From Simmondsia chinensis (Eukaryota; Streptophyta; Magnoliopsida; Caryophyllales; Simmondsiaceae), in assembly GCA_018398585.1 (NCBI GenBank), contig JAGTTD010000001.1, positions 20,043,750 through 20,107,749 on the forward strand: 64,000 bases of DNA, given 5' to 3'. Both the position numbers and the translations under genes were made by a program. The notes beneath the pieces were generated by a model. The model made no database searches and had not been told where the DNA came from. It worked only from the letters and a program-made list of their open reading frames with translations. Positions within the stretch are counted from its first letter, which is position 1. Every line of letters begins with the position of its first letter. Shown one piece after another: positions 20,650 to 30,869 of the stretch.

Positions 20650-22090
20650 GGTTCATTCAACCATTGATCTGCCGAATTTTCCTCCTCTTAGAGAGTCTGC
20701 TACTCTTTCTGGGCCTCTGTTGTTGCCCTCTCATGTTCTCCAAGTCTTGAGTCTTAGGGAGAACATTTCTCCTTGAGGGATGTAGGATGCCTGCTAAGTT
20801 GGTCTAGCTGTTACTCCAACCGATGGACCTGGTCTTTCAGGTTCATGATGTCATGGGTTTGTTGGCTTTTGATCGCTTTAGCCACTTGAATTTCTTCAAA
20901 AAAGAGTCGTAATCCCTTATTGCATCCTAACACTGCCGCTTCTACTGAGGGAGCAATGGGAATTGTTAGGAAATCCTGAGAAACACTATTTCTAGTGCTT
21001 CAAGCTCCCTGATAATGGAAGGTGCCACCTTGGGATCGTCCTTTACAGCCTTCATAAGAAAGAGGGCTTCTTATTGGTGGGCTTATGAAACTAAAGAGTG
21101 AATAGGCAGATGAGCCAACTCCCTTAGTCTCTAGTACCTGGGACAGACACTTTGGTCTGGCTTCTGAAACACAAACCTCTCACTCACTCCTAGGTTCTCT
21201 AAAGGAGAAGATATTCTAGTTCAGATAGGACGTACAGTAGCCCTTTGAGGGAGTAGCCTAATTAAAACATCAGAAATGAACCTCAACTTTGGAATAAAAC
21301 AAGAGTACGAAAGGTCAATTCTCACCTCTGGAACTTCAGTTGGGACTGAAAGTGGAGTTGTTGCTGGTGCATCCAGCATAGGGGCACTTGCCTCAGAGCA
21401 AGCCTCTGAAAATGTTACTTGTATGTCAGGACCAATTTATGGTTGAGATAACGAGGGTTCATGAACTAGAGAAAGAAGTGATACATTTGTATATCTCTTC
21501 AATGATAATTGAAGGCCTCCATGGGAATGAGAAAGGGGCTTGAGTTAGTTCTTGCCTTGAGGGATCTGATAAAGGAACATACTTTGCTTGATCACCCACG
21601 AGGGACTCCAAAAAGGAGGTGATTGTATCCTGTCATTCATCAACAGTTGAGCCCAATGGCTCCGTTCCATAAGGGGACTCTGGAGCATGGCTTTATGATA
21701 GAGAATCTGGGATCTCCATTATGATTGGATTTGTAGTTCTGACATCATAAAAAACAAGTCAGAGCAACCTTAGGAAGAATAAAGTAAGGGAAAATGCCAA
21801 AATGGAAAAGCCAATACCCCTTGTTGAGGAAGTCTGGCTCTTCTTTTCCTCACTAGCTATGAGATTGGCACTTCCTCTTCATCTTTTTCTTCTTTCTCGG
21901 ATACCTAAATAAGCTCGATATTCAGATGAAATTCTTCTTCTACTTCTCTTTCTTGAACCACCAACCTCAAGGATCAGCCTGGTAACTTCAAGTGGAGATT
22001 CTTCCAAGAGCATCCTGGTAAAACTCTAGGTATTTTTGGGAGTTTCTTGAGCAGCTGGGGATGTAAAAGAAATAAAACCCAATTAGCACT
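20650..22090 (-). pseudogene. Antisense extra ORF downstream of Tat-like pol (copy A)
   Basis: On the strand opposite to pol, a decayed reading frame can be followed with stops. Near its start it has LEVGGSRKRSRRRISS followed by an acidic run (KEEKDEEEVPIS), then PSFLMKAVKDDPKVAPSI and IRELEALE (about 21065-20990), then a helical stretch LFFEEIQVAKAIKS... rich in Gln, Lys and Leu. The plus-strand sequence at 24268-25342 plus 30282-30663 encodes the same protein. The basic cluster could be a nuclear localisation signal and the tail a coiled coil (inference). Antisense extra ORFs between pol and the 3' LTR are known from plant Tat-lineage elements; I do not recognise this one. Confidence 0.6.
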
Positions 22091-22690
22091 CACTCAAGCC
22101 ACTGAAAACATTCCAGAGCTTCAGAGTTGATTACTTACCCAGTTCAGTGCCCCATTCTGAGAACTCCATGCCATCTAGGGACACATGGCTTTTGAGATAA
22201 TTCCTGTAAACTCCAAAAGAAGTACACAATATTGCTTGACGCCTTTGGCCTCCTGTGAAGGCTATTGAGTTTAAAGTCTAGTTAAGAAGTCATGTTAACA
22301 AGGGACTCAAACTACATGGGTTATCGCCTATGACCACTATGTAAACCATTATGGTATAGACCTATGCTTTGAAGGAATCTAAAACTCTAAGAAAGTAACA
22401 GCAAGAAGAACGAAGGTCTGAAAGCTTAGAGCAAGTGTTAAAGAGCTTATTTGCAACGTAGACAGAGCACAGAGCACAGAGCAAATGGTAACAAGTTTTG
22501 AAGCCCTAACTATCATACTTGAAAGAGATTTAAATGTCAAACGATGCTCTCTCAAGCTCCCTATAGCCATTGAAGGTCGAATCAGGTAGTTTTTTTTCAC
22601 TCGTTGGAAATTTAAAATTTCCAATGGCCAAAATGGTTGCATTTGTTTACACTCTAAACTCTAGAGAGTTGAGACGATGCCATTTTGAGA
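22091..22690. other. Non-coding stretch between antisense ORF and LTR, copy A
   Basis: Presumed 3' untranslated part of Tat-like copy A, which would also be the promoter side of the antisense ORF. I see no second copy to align it with and no clear gene. Confidence 0.4.
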
Positions 22691-23740
22691 CTAAGGGTCA
22701 TGCGTTTGTCACACGTGCTCATCCTCGTGGGATGTTGGGCCTTTAAATACTAAGATAATGGTGTCTCGAGCCCAGTTGCTTGAAAAGTTGAATCTGTCAT
22801 GTGATGTCTACCCCTTAAGATAGTTGATGGGTTAAAAGGCTCAAGCTCAGGAGACTTCCTCGAAGACTACAAGACAGGTGGTTTTAAGGCTTGAGGTAGT
22901 TATTTGAAGTGCATTTCCAAGGGCGTGGGCCTCATCTATATCCAAAAGTATGTAGGCCATTTAGAAGGGACTCTAGCCATCTCTATGGATCTAGGGCTTC
23001 TAGAAAGATGCTCAAGCACACGTTTTTAGGGTACGTTCAACGTCCATTAAACAAGATAAAGAAGCATTGAGGCGAACGTGAGAAGGAAATACTGGGATAG
23101 TAGGATGCAATAGTTATTTTGTTTTTCTATAAATAAGAGGCACTATTGTAGTTATAAAGTGTCAACACCACCATATAAACTTATTCACATTTCTTTATAG
23201 CACACTTGTGCTTTTGACCTAGGACTAGCATAACTTAGCTTAGCTTAACACATATTAGAATACTTTGTACTTGCTTTCTTCCAAGGCAATACATAATTTC
23301 GAGTCCCAGGTATGAAATCTTGGTTTTAGTTGATGCGCTAAGAATTTAGGCATTGGTTTAGGGCTTTGATAAGCAAGGTTGGACCTTGGTTGCATTGTCT
23401 TAACACCGGTTCTACTATTTGATATGTCAAGTGAACTTAGGTTTCGGTTAAATTTTAAGGGCTTTGATGGGGTAGGCTTGACTTTGAATCCATAGGTCCT
23501 TATCCAGTAACCCAAGTATGGTTTCCTCCATCTTAATCTTGTAAACGCTGAAAGCTAACTCATTTGAGTTATAACAAGTCAAGGGTGCTAGGCCTAAAAA
23601 TCTAATTGACTAAGCTTACAAGTGGACTGTTGAGCTTTTGAGTTTGTCTTTACCCTAGTTCTGAACTTGTAAGAGTTCGAGAAAAAAATGTATGTGCGCT
23701 TAGCTTCATCACCCTGGTTGCCACTTGGGCCGGGTCTATA
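22690..23740 (+). repeat. LTR of Tat-like element, copy A side
   Basis: About 1 kb. It aligns with the reverse complement of 59760-60530 and 33812-34058 and with the same strand of 60540-61045. Shared landmarks are GGCTTGAGGTAGTTATTTG (about 22900), CTATAAATAAGAGGC (TATA-like, about 23130), CACACTTGTGCTTTTGACCTAGGA (about 23202) and AACAAGTCAAGGGTGCTAGGCC (about 23574). The exact ends are uncertain by some tens of bases. Confidence 0.6.
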
Positions 23741-23759
23741 TCCTTTTTTATTTTCTATC

Positions 23760-24025
23760 AATTATTATAAAAAGGCCATAAAAATACATAAAAAAAGCCT
23801 ACCTTAATTGGAGCAAAAGCAGAATCCACATTAAGTTGTAAACCAAATTTGGATTCATTAGAAGCACCATTCCTTTTCCCAAAAAGGTGAATGGTTGAGG
23901 CTAAACACGTGCTGTCTAGAATTTAGGCTTGCTCACACGTTGCTGTGAGTCACATTTGTCATTTTTGTTTGATTTTGTAGTTACAGTGACCACACAAACA
24001 CACTAAGCAAATAAAAGGAGAAAAC
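23760..24025 (+). other. Second Tat-like 5' leader copy
   Basis: Follows the LTR in the same orientation and aligns with 6830-7000 (GAAGCACCATTCC, AACACGTGCTG, AAGCAAATAAAAGGAGAAAACA). It contains CTTAATTGGAGCAAAAGCAG, whose counterpart in copy C is 59710 read on the minus strand. The leader stops at about 24025, where sequence of the opposite-facing copy B begins. Confidence 0.6.
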
Positions 24026-24267
24026 AGTTGCAGTTCCTAGTTCAAGAGCCATTCAGCTAGCCAAGGTGAAGCTGACCCTAGTTAAGTAAGCTTTGTTAAG
24101 TAATTACTTGTCTCAAACGCTCGAGACGATTTTACAGTCCAAGTCAACTTGGGGTGCTCACTCAGTATTTCCCTTCTGCAACTCCAGTCACTCAAAAGAG
24201 TACAATAGAGACTCCTAGGGCTACCAGGAGCTTCACAAGATTACTTTTGTAGGAGTACCCTCCCTTA

Positions 24268-25342
24268 GGCCACTACACCTATGCTAGAAGTAGGTGCCTC
24301 GAGGAAGAGGAGAAGGAGAAGAGCTACATCTATCCCTCCAATTAGAATTATCCAAGTGATGGAGGAAGAAGAAGAAGAAAAAGAGGTGTCAATTTCTCGT
24401 TGGTGAGAAAGAAGAGAGCCAGACTTCCACAAGAGGTATTGGCTTTGTTCCATTTAGATTTGCTTTCTTACTTACTTCTCTCAAGGCCGTCGTAACTAAT
24501 TTCTCATGATGCCAGGTTACTCATACCCCAACGAATGTTAAAATTCTAGACTCTCCCACAAGGAGTCAAGTTCCAGAATCCCTCCATGAGACAAAGCTAG
24601 TAGACTCTGGCCATTGAAGAAGTAGAGGGCTCCGTCACCTCAATCTTGGAGGTTGTTATAAGTGACTTATTTGGAGGGAAACCTCCTTTAACTCCTTTGA
24701 GGCTTGAACTCATTTAGGTTCCATTCCTACTTTCATGACGGCCCACAATTGTTATTGAAGAGGTTCATGGAGGTATAAATTCCTCCACTCATCTTATGAG
24801 TCTTTTTGTTTGAACTATGAGTTGGTTCTGACCCATAAATTATTCTAATAGAGGTAACTCCTAAAGTGGAAGTCCTAATACCAAGGAGCAAGTAGCAACC
24901 TCTCCATTTTCACCAGCCATACCTCTTGAGTTAAGCCTTGAACTTATCCAAACTTTGGTTTTTATTCTAAAGTCGTGCTTTGCTTCTAACTTGTTCTCCT
25001 TCTTACTCTAGGTTACCCTTGCCCCTTTTTCATTGAGGATCTCCTCCCCCTTGGAGAGGTTTGGAGTTAGTGGGAGGTTAGCCTTCCCACAGCGGTACTA
25101 AGAGGCTTCCAAAGGTTCCAGAGATTAGGTGCCTTGACTCAGGTTACCCTTTAGTCTCTAGCCACAGGGGCCAATAGCCAAGAAGCCATCTCCCTTATGA
25201 AGGTCCTGAAAAAGGATTGAAAGGTGGCACCTTCCATTGCCAGAGAGCTTGAGGCACTTGAATGAGTCCTTACCATGATTTCGTAAGAAATTTCCCCACT
25301 TTTGCAAGAAGAAGTGTGAGTATCAAAATGCCATTAGACACC
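24268..25342 (+). pseudogene. Antisense extra ORF of Tat-like copy B, first part
   Basis: The same protein as at 20650-22090. Near 24280 it reads MLEVGASRKRRRRRATS, then an acidic run (EEEEEEKEVSIS) and a stop at the equivalent of the other copy. At about 25190-25265 come SLMKVLKKD, KVAPSIARELEALE and VLTMIS with stops. Both copies keep the basic cluster and the KVAPSI-RELEALE block although the intervening frame is broken. N2 interrupts at 25343; the remaining codons are at 30282-30663. Confidence 0.6.
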
Positions 25343-25749
25343 TGTTATGGTCGAGACTAATCTCAAATCATAACCTAGGGAAGGATAGAACTAATAGAGT
25401 TTAGATGAGAAGAGAAGTGAAAGGAGATGAGAAAATAGAGAAAGAATTAGATGAGAGAGAGAATTGATCTCGAAGAGATATTTCATTTATCAAAGTTATG
25501 AACTTACAATCAAGAACTCAACTACTTATAATAACCAAAGATAATGATGGCTAAGGACAAGTACATTGCATAACCGACTTATCTAATAAGCCACCAACAT
25601 TGACCTGCCTTGACCACAAGCTTGACCACCAAAGCTACCAACTAAACATCACTTATTGCATGACTTATCAAAAGGCTTATGTTACTCATTACATCATGAG
25701 TTATTCTAATTACCATCTTTCACATGCCCCATCTATTGGAATCATAACA
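25343..25749 (-). repeat. 3' LTR of N2
   Basis: 407 bp; on the plus strand TGTTATGGTCGAG ... GAATCATAACA. It aligns along its full length with 29865-30276, with scattered substitutions. It contains the rank of AGATGAGA units (TCTCATCT on the coding strand) shared by several LTRs here. Confidence 0.9.
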
Positions 25750-25921
25750 GTACTCCCCTTAAGAGATTCTTGTTCTTAAGAATCTTAGGGAAGAGATGAA
25801 ACCTTTAAGGTCACTCATTGATGTAGAGTTGGAGCTGAAAGTGGCAAATTCCCTTGCTGAGACTTGTAGCTGAAGAGAACTTCTGAATTCTGAATTTTGA
25901 GTACGATTCTAGCTTCTGGCC

Positions 25922-26770
25922 TTAATGCATGTAAATACTTGTAGTGTGCACCTTCGGAGGTCTACCCAGATCAAACCACATCAGCTTGACTCTAATATTC
26001 AGCCCAAGGAATCCCCTGTTGCAGCTAATGTAGCCCAACATCACTAGCCTGCTGTAGAAACATGCAGAAGACCAAGAGAACAGCAGCTGCCACCAATCAA
26101 TCTCGGCTTCCATCCAGAATTTGTAGTGCTTGAACTTTTTTTACCCAGCAAGAGCCCTTTTTTGTTGTTAATCATACCAGACTCAACTCTCTTTTAGTGT
26201 CTTCCAATTTCACATACTTAACTGTAGACTTCAGCATTGTTGTGCACTAATAGTTGTGCACTAATGACTCTTGATTTACACCCAAATCTCACAATTTTTG
26301 TGCACTAATGACCTTGGGAGTAATAGCTTGAGCTCAAAAATTGCAGCCTCTATTATGAACTTCCATTGACTACTAATGCAAAACCCAATAGTTATGGTGC
26401 TACAGCACATACAGAACCCAGCTCTTGTCCTGTTTAGAGAGAAGCTTTCAGTTGTTCTCAAGTTTCTAAGGCTTCTAAAGGCCCAGCTTGCACATTCAAT
26501 TAACCAATTAACATTCCCAAATACTGCTACTAATGGGAGCCCTGAGCTATTCCATGAACCAACAACAGCTTCTCTGAAATCTGGTTGATGCGTGTCAAGT
26601 TTGGTCATGGAAGTCTCTGCCCCTTTTTTTAACACTCTTGCACAACCAGCCATAATTCGATTTTGATCCTTGCTAACTTTAATGTATACTTCCACTCTCT
26701 TGTCTTGCCAAAACTTAAAGAAAGTGCACAAAAAACTCCTAGCACATTGCTCCCCACAGCAACATTCCAC
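25922..26770 (-). pseudogene. Unknown protein of N2, related to the N1 ORF
   Basis: An open stretch of 164 codons (26770-26276) followed by a second piece (26113-25922). The first starts MECCCGEQCARSF, has KFWQDKRVEVYIKVSKDQN and ARVLKKGAE, and further on FSLNRTRAGFCMCC. The second ends KLMWFDLGRPPK. These segments occur in the same order as related segments in N1 (4758-5832), over a similar distance, which argues for a shared protein and not chance. A stop and frame change separate the pieces. An upstream piece (27166-26963) may belong to the same protein. Function unknown. Confidence 0.45.
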
Positions 26771-27480
26771 AAGCTGAGGATATTAAACAACTGAACCCTT
26801 ATCTTGCAACTTCTGAAATGTCCTCCACCAAGATGAGTTTTCAGGCTTCACACTTGAACTCTAAGGGAACAATGTCACCACTTGAACTCCCAAAGTATCC
26901 CAATTAGCAGACCTCTGTCTGCAGCTTACAATTTCCAGATTGCTCACCACGACTTTAGCTCTTCATTGAACCCCTTTCAGCTTCCTGCCTTCAATTGACA
27001 TGCTGTAGCTGAATTGATTCAAATGAAGCAACTTCGATCCCTTATCAATGAGCACAAGTAAGAATGCAAAATGCCCTAGCCCAAGAACCTGCTGGAACAC
27101 TAAAACAGCTTTGTATAATTCTGGATCAATACTAAATCTGTCCTTGATTTCCCAGCTGAGCTGCACACTTACTTCAACTGGAATTTATCCTGATCTCACA
27201 CTGATTTCTTCAATTAAATCATGCTAATGATTACTAGCAAGCTGATAAGAACCTTCACAAGTTATAGTATGTTGCATTGCTAAATTCTTGTCAATAAGCC
27301 TTTCGATTTCTGGAACTAACCAACCATTATGTAACACAACTTCAAGAAAATGCACATTAGAAAGTAACTCAGGTGCATACTCCTTTCTCTTGGCTCGGTT
27401 AACTCATAGCCCTATCTTAGAACTTGATTGAATGGTTGAGTGCTCCACCTCCAAAACATTAGGGGGTCTTCCAACATCAT

Positions 27481-27981
27481 TCATAATTGTAGGAACCCCA
27501 ACTCTACTGAATTTAGCCTGCACAATTCTCTATTTTGCACTCTACCCGACTTGTACACTTCCTTCAGATCAACTTCTTGTCCAGGAATAAGGCTTCCCTT
27601 CTGCTGAACTCTGGGATGCATTTTAATAGCTTGGATCACATGTTCCTTAAACCACTTCCTTGGTTTCAGATCCTGATCTTGCAAAGCACCCCATTGACAA
27701 TGAGGTCTAGCTGGCTCGAGTTCAAAAATTCCTTCTCCCGGATTAGGAGGGGTTCTAACACGCGAGCTTGTACTTTTATAAGTCACAACTCCACTCGAAA
27801 ACCCTTGCAATGCAACCTGATCTCGCATACTTCTTGTCTGATGTGAGATAGTTGTGTGTCTTGGACAATTGGGTAACACATTTGGTGTTGTATTTGATGA
27901 TCTCACATTTAGTGGTTCTACAGTAAAAGCTTCTTGCGTGCACTTGGCTTGAGTGTTTCTATTGGAACCTTGTGACAACAC
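27481..27981 (-). CDS. Unknown N2 protein segment, middle
   Basis: 166 codons, polar and Pro-rich, with VRTPPNPGEGIFELEP near its centre and WFKEHVIQAIKMHPRVQ after it. I recognise no domain. It lies between the helical segment (28861-28301) and the segment related to N1, so it could be the middle of one original polyprotein. A stop lies just upstream (27990 region). The start residue given by the open frame may not be a true ATG start. Confidence 0.4.
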   Translation of the reverse strand: MLSQGSNRNTQAKCTQEAFTVEPLNVRSSNTTPNVLPNCPRHTTISHQTRSMRDQVALQGFSSGVVTYKSTSSRVRTPPNPGEGIFELEPARPHCQWGALQDQDLKPRKWFKEHVIQAIKMHPRVQQKGSLIPGQEVDLKEVYKSGRVQNRELCRLNSVELGFLQL

Positions 27982-28300
27982 TTGAGTAAGCTACACAGGA
28001 ACACTCTTCACTGCTATAGGTTCCTTCTGATGCCATTCCACTTGCTGATTTTGTGAAGGTGTTACTTCAACTCTAGAAAATGTCTTCTCCTTCCCACTTG
28101 CATCAAAACTTAAGGTGGAATCCACTCTTACTGTGTCCCATTTCGGCTAAGTATCTACCCCAATACACGAACTCAGAATCGGACTTGAAAGATGAGATGC
28201 TTCCTTGGGACTTGATCAATGTCCTTGCCTATCCCTTCACTTGAGGACTTACTTCACCTTGAGGAAGTTGATTATCAAGCTATTCTGGTTGGCCATCTAC

Positions 28301-28861
28301 TTATAGATGCAATTGTTGGGAATGACGATCCCATTCACGCCATCTCTGCTCCTGTTTTTGATCCCATTCACGCCATCTCTGCTTCTGTTCCTCCTTTAGA
28401 TAGCGAAGCATTACCGCAAACCCCTCGTGTATCTGAATCACTATTAGGTTTAGTGCTGACTTTGGAACTAAATTCGAAGCAGGGACTTGTACACAACTAA
28501 CAGTAGAACCAACACTTATTTGTTCGGTATCCAAAGGCTGTGTAGTAGATCTTGTGCCTTGGTTGCTAAACTTGTACCCTTTCTTTGACCTCTTGACACT
28601 CCTTTGGATCCAAGAGCTTGCTTCAAGCCTATCAATGGATATTAACAACACCTTAGGCTGCTTCCTTCCTAACTTCATGCACTCATATAGCTTCCCAAGG
28701 ACTTCTACATTTGCTTTAAGTTGTAAAAAGTCTAGTGCAACTCCTTGAAAAACTAAGATTAGCTTCTCCAATGCTCTTATCCTCTTGCTAGAGTTGCACT
28801 TCTTATGATTTAAATGAATGATCAAACTGATGTTCATGTCTTGCTGATTTTTTACCTTCAC
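28301..28861 (-). CDS. Unknown N2 protein segment, N-terminal helical
   Basis: 186 codons rich in Lys, Gln, Glu and Leu. The C-terminal part contains an 11-residue unit (QRWREWDQKQE type) repeated twice, encoded by the tandem repeat at 28327-28392. The helical, charged character and first position in the element recall gag N-termini such as that of copy 1, but there is no gag core or zinc knuckle, so a gag role is only a guess. Confidence 0.4.
   Translation of the reverse strand: MKVKNQQDMNISLIIHLNHKKCNSSKRIRALEKLILVFQGVALDFLQLKANVEVLGKLYECMKLGRKQPKVLLISIDRLEASSWIQRSVKRSKKGYKFSNQGTRSTTQPLDTEQISVGSTVSCVQVPASNLVPKSALNLIVIQIHEGFAVMLRYLKEEQKQRWREWDQKQEQRWREWDRHSQQLHL
28327..28392. repeat. 33-bp tandem duplication in N2
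   Basis: Two adjacent 33-base units (28327-28359, 28360-28392), each starting GATCCCATTCACGCCATCTC, differing only in their last third. Thirty-three is a multiple of three, so the frame is kept and 11 residues are repeated. Confidence 0.85.
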
Positions 28862-29850
28862 CCCTGGTGCTTAAAATCTCAATTTGCACCTCTGGATGAA
28901 TCACTACCAAACCTGAATGGATGGCACCCAAATCAGGTTATAGTGAACCAATTCCAGGTTGTACTGCTTCGATTTCTATTGCTCACTAAAGATGAGAATC
29001 ACACATTTACAGCAAAAAATCTTCGCAACATAGAATCAACACTTCGACACCAAACCTTAACTGCCGAACTTTGCGAGTCAAAGAGAAGTTGAACTAAACC
29101 CTAATCATCAGTGCTTACTTGAATAATTCAGACTATGATTCTGAATTAGACTCGAACTTAGCTGTAGTTATGACTTCAACACACTACTCACCACAATCCT
29201 TAAGACAAAGTCGGATTTCTGCAATTCTGCTCTTAGTTCATTGTTAATTCCACTTTTGAGCAAGTATCTACTTGGTTTCAGATAATTCCTATAGAATCTT
29301 TGAAATTCTAATACACTTCTATGCTGATCAGCACAATTCCTCAAAAATTCAATAATACTCAATCAGTAATTCAATTCAGCAGCAAAGAAGTGGATCTGAT
29401 CAAATGTAGCTTAGAAATTCAGAATCTGTTACCTTCACCTCAACGATTAAATTGTGAAACGTGAAATAACCTCAATTTAGCTTTCCTAAGTTGATCTTTC
29501 TGGTTTTGATCAAGAACAATCTGCTCCAGCAGTACAACTCCAATACTTGCTTCACACTGTAACTGCCAGTTATGTTTGATTGCAATCAAAATGCGACTGA
29601 ATCAACAGAATTTGATTCAATGCAAACTTAATTGCCAATAGTGAGATCTTTGAATTCAATATCTAAAGTCAAAACATCAATTACAGCCTCTTTTTATTTG
29701 TTTCAATGTAGTTTTCAAATATGTTCTTGATCAAGTACGCAAGAACTTGATATCAATCAATAAAGAATTCAAAATTGAAATCCTAATCAATTTGCAATAC
29801 AATCAAAGATATTTGATATCAAATCACACTTAATTAAGAAACCAAACGAG
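28862..29850 (-). other. 5' leader of N2
   Basis: About 1 kb between primer site and first open stretch. It is AT-rich, with no long frame and no recognisable protein. Confidence 0.5.
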
Positions 29851-29863
29851 GCTTTGATACTAA
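29851..29863 (-). promoter_or_regulatory. Primer binding site of N2
   Basis: The minus strand reads TTAGTATCAAAGC, two changes from the TTGGTATCAGAGC seen in the chromoviruses. It lies one base inside the 5' LTR. Confidence 0.7.
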
Positions 29864-29864
29864 A

Positions 29865-30276
29865 TTTTATGATCGAGACTAATCTCAAATCATAACCTAG
29901 GGAAGGATAGAATTAAAGGGAGTTTAGATGAGATGAGAAGTGAAAGGAGATGAGAAAATAGAGAAATAATTAGATAAGAGAGAGAATTGATCTCAAAGAG
30001 ATATTTCATTCATCAAATTTATGAACTTACAATCAGGAACTCAACTACTTATTAACAACCAAAGCTGATGGTGGCTGAGGACAAGTACATTGCATCTAGA
30101 CAAGCCCCTAACCGACTTACCTAACAAGCTGCCAACATTGACCGGCCTTGACCACCGAAGCTACCAACTAACCATCACTTTTTACATGACTTGGCTAAAG
30201 GCTTAAGCTACACATTACATCATGACTTATTCTAATTACAATCTTTCACATGCCCCATCTATTAGAATCATAACAA
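29865..30276 (-). repeat. 5' LTR of N2
   Basis: 412 bp matching 25343-25749. On the plus strand it starts TTTTATGATCGAG (one end base mutated from TG) and ends GAATCATAACA, followed by the ACACC duplication. Confidence 0.9.
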
Positions 30277-30281
30277 CACCT

Positions 30282-30663
30282 TAGCTACACTGCAGGCCTT
30301 GGAGGCTTGGACCTTTTATTTGAAGGGCTTCGAGCAGCTACTAGGGAGGTTCGCAATCACCAATCTCTGGATATCGAGTGCAATGAAAATCAAGCCCGTC
30401 AGTTAGAGCAGCAGTTACGCTAACTCAAGGATAGACTCTCTGCCTTCAGGAAGCAGCAATCTTGCTAGAACTCTAGGTTTCAAGAGTGAGAAAGAGTATC
30501 ATTGGAGGCTCAGGAGGAACAACAAGTACTTCCGGAGGAAGTCATCTCAGTGGACAACCAACTCACTCAACTGCTATTCGGTTAGCAATCATAGAAGAAT
30601 TGCTTGTTAGGATTAGAACTTTCCTCTTCTAGTAAAGAAAATACTTCAATGGATAAGCTGTAG
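30282..30663 (+). pseudogene. Antisense extra ORF of copy B, C-terminal part
   Basis: Continues the frame interrupted at 25342. It reads LGGLDLLFEGLRAATREV, then a Gln/Glu/Leu/Arg-rich helical stretch (ARQLEQQLR-LKDRLSAFRKQQ), ending with a stop at 30661-30663. The helical stretch has the look of a coiled coil. The counterpart in copy A is at about 20950-20700 on the minus strand. Four or so internal stops. Confidence 0.55.
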
Positions 30664-30869
30664 TTTTTCCAACTTCATGTAAATGTCAAGTACTCCTTTA
30701 CCTCAATAAATGAAGTTAAACATTGATTTATTGAAATATTTCTCTCAAGAATATGGTTCTTCTCTTAGTTTGTTTTTACATGTATCTCAAGGATCATTAC
30801 TTTGATCCTCAAGGCACTGATATTGAAATTGAGCCCATAATTCATAAAATCTAAACTTAAGAACTTCTT
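30664..30869. other. Spacer between antisense ORF and integrase end, copy B
   Basis: About 200 bases where two convergent reading frames (antisense ORF and pol) end. It aligns with 20400-20640 in copy A, read on the opposite strand. Confidence 0.45.

Larger units (their letters stand above)
6830..24025 (+). mobile_element. Tat-like Ty3/gypsy copy A, heavily interrupted
   Basis: A decayed plus-strand gypsy element with leader, gag, protease, RT, RNase H, integrase, an antisense ORF and an LTR, in the order expected of the plant Tat lineage. Reading frames are full of stops. Insertions split it at 10357-12181, 12511-16389 and 16455-17316; across each one the coding homology with the minus-strand copy C (35395-49341) resumes cleanly. 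After the LTR (about 22690-23740) another copy of the 5' leader follows (23760-24025), so the right end is a tandem or recombinant structure, not a simple 3' end. Confidence 0.75.
25343..30276 (-). mobile_element. RT-less LTR element N2, complete with TSD
   Basis: 4.9 kb flanked by identical pentamers ACACC (25338-25342 and 30277-30281). LTRs are at 25343-25749 and 29865-30276. The primer site on the minus strand is TTAGTATCAAAGC (29863-29851), and the polypurine tract AAGGGGAGTAC adjoins 25749. The interior encodes at least three open stretches (28861-28301, 27981-27481, 26770-26276) but no RT, RNase H or integrase motif. The segment before the polypurine tract (TCTTAAGAACAAGAATC) resembles the chromovirus pol tail. 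N2 interrupts the antisense ORF of Tat-like copy B. Confidence 0.88.
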
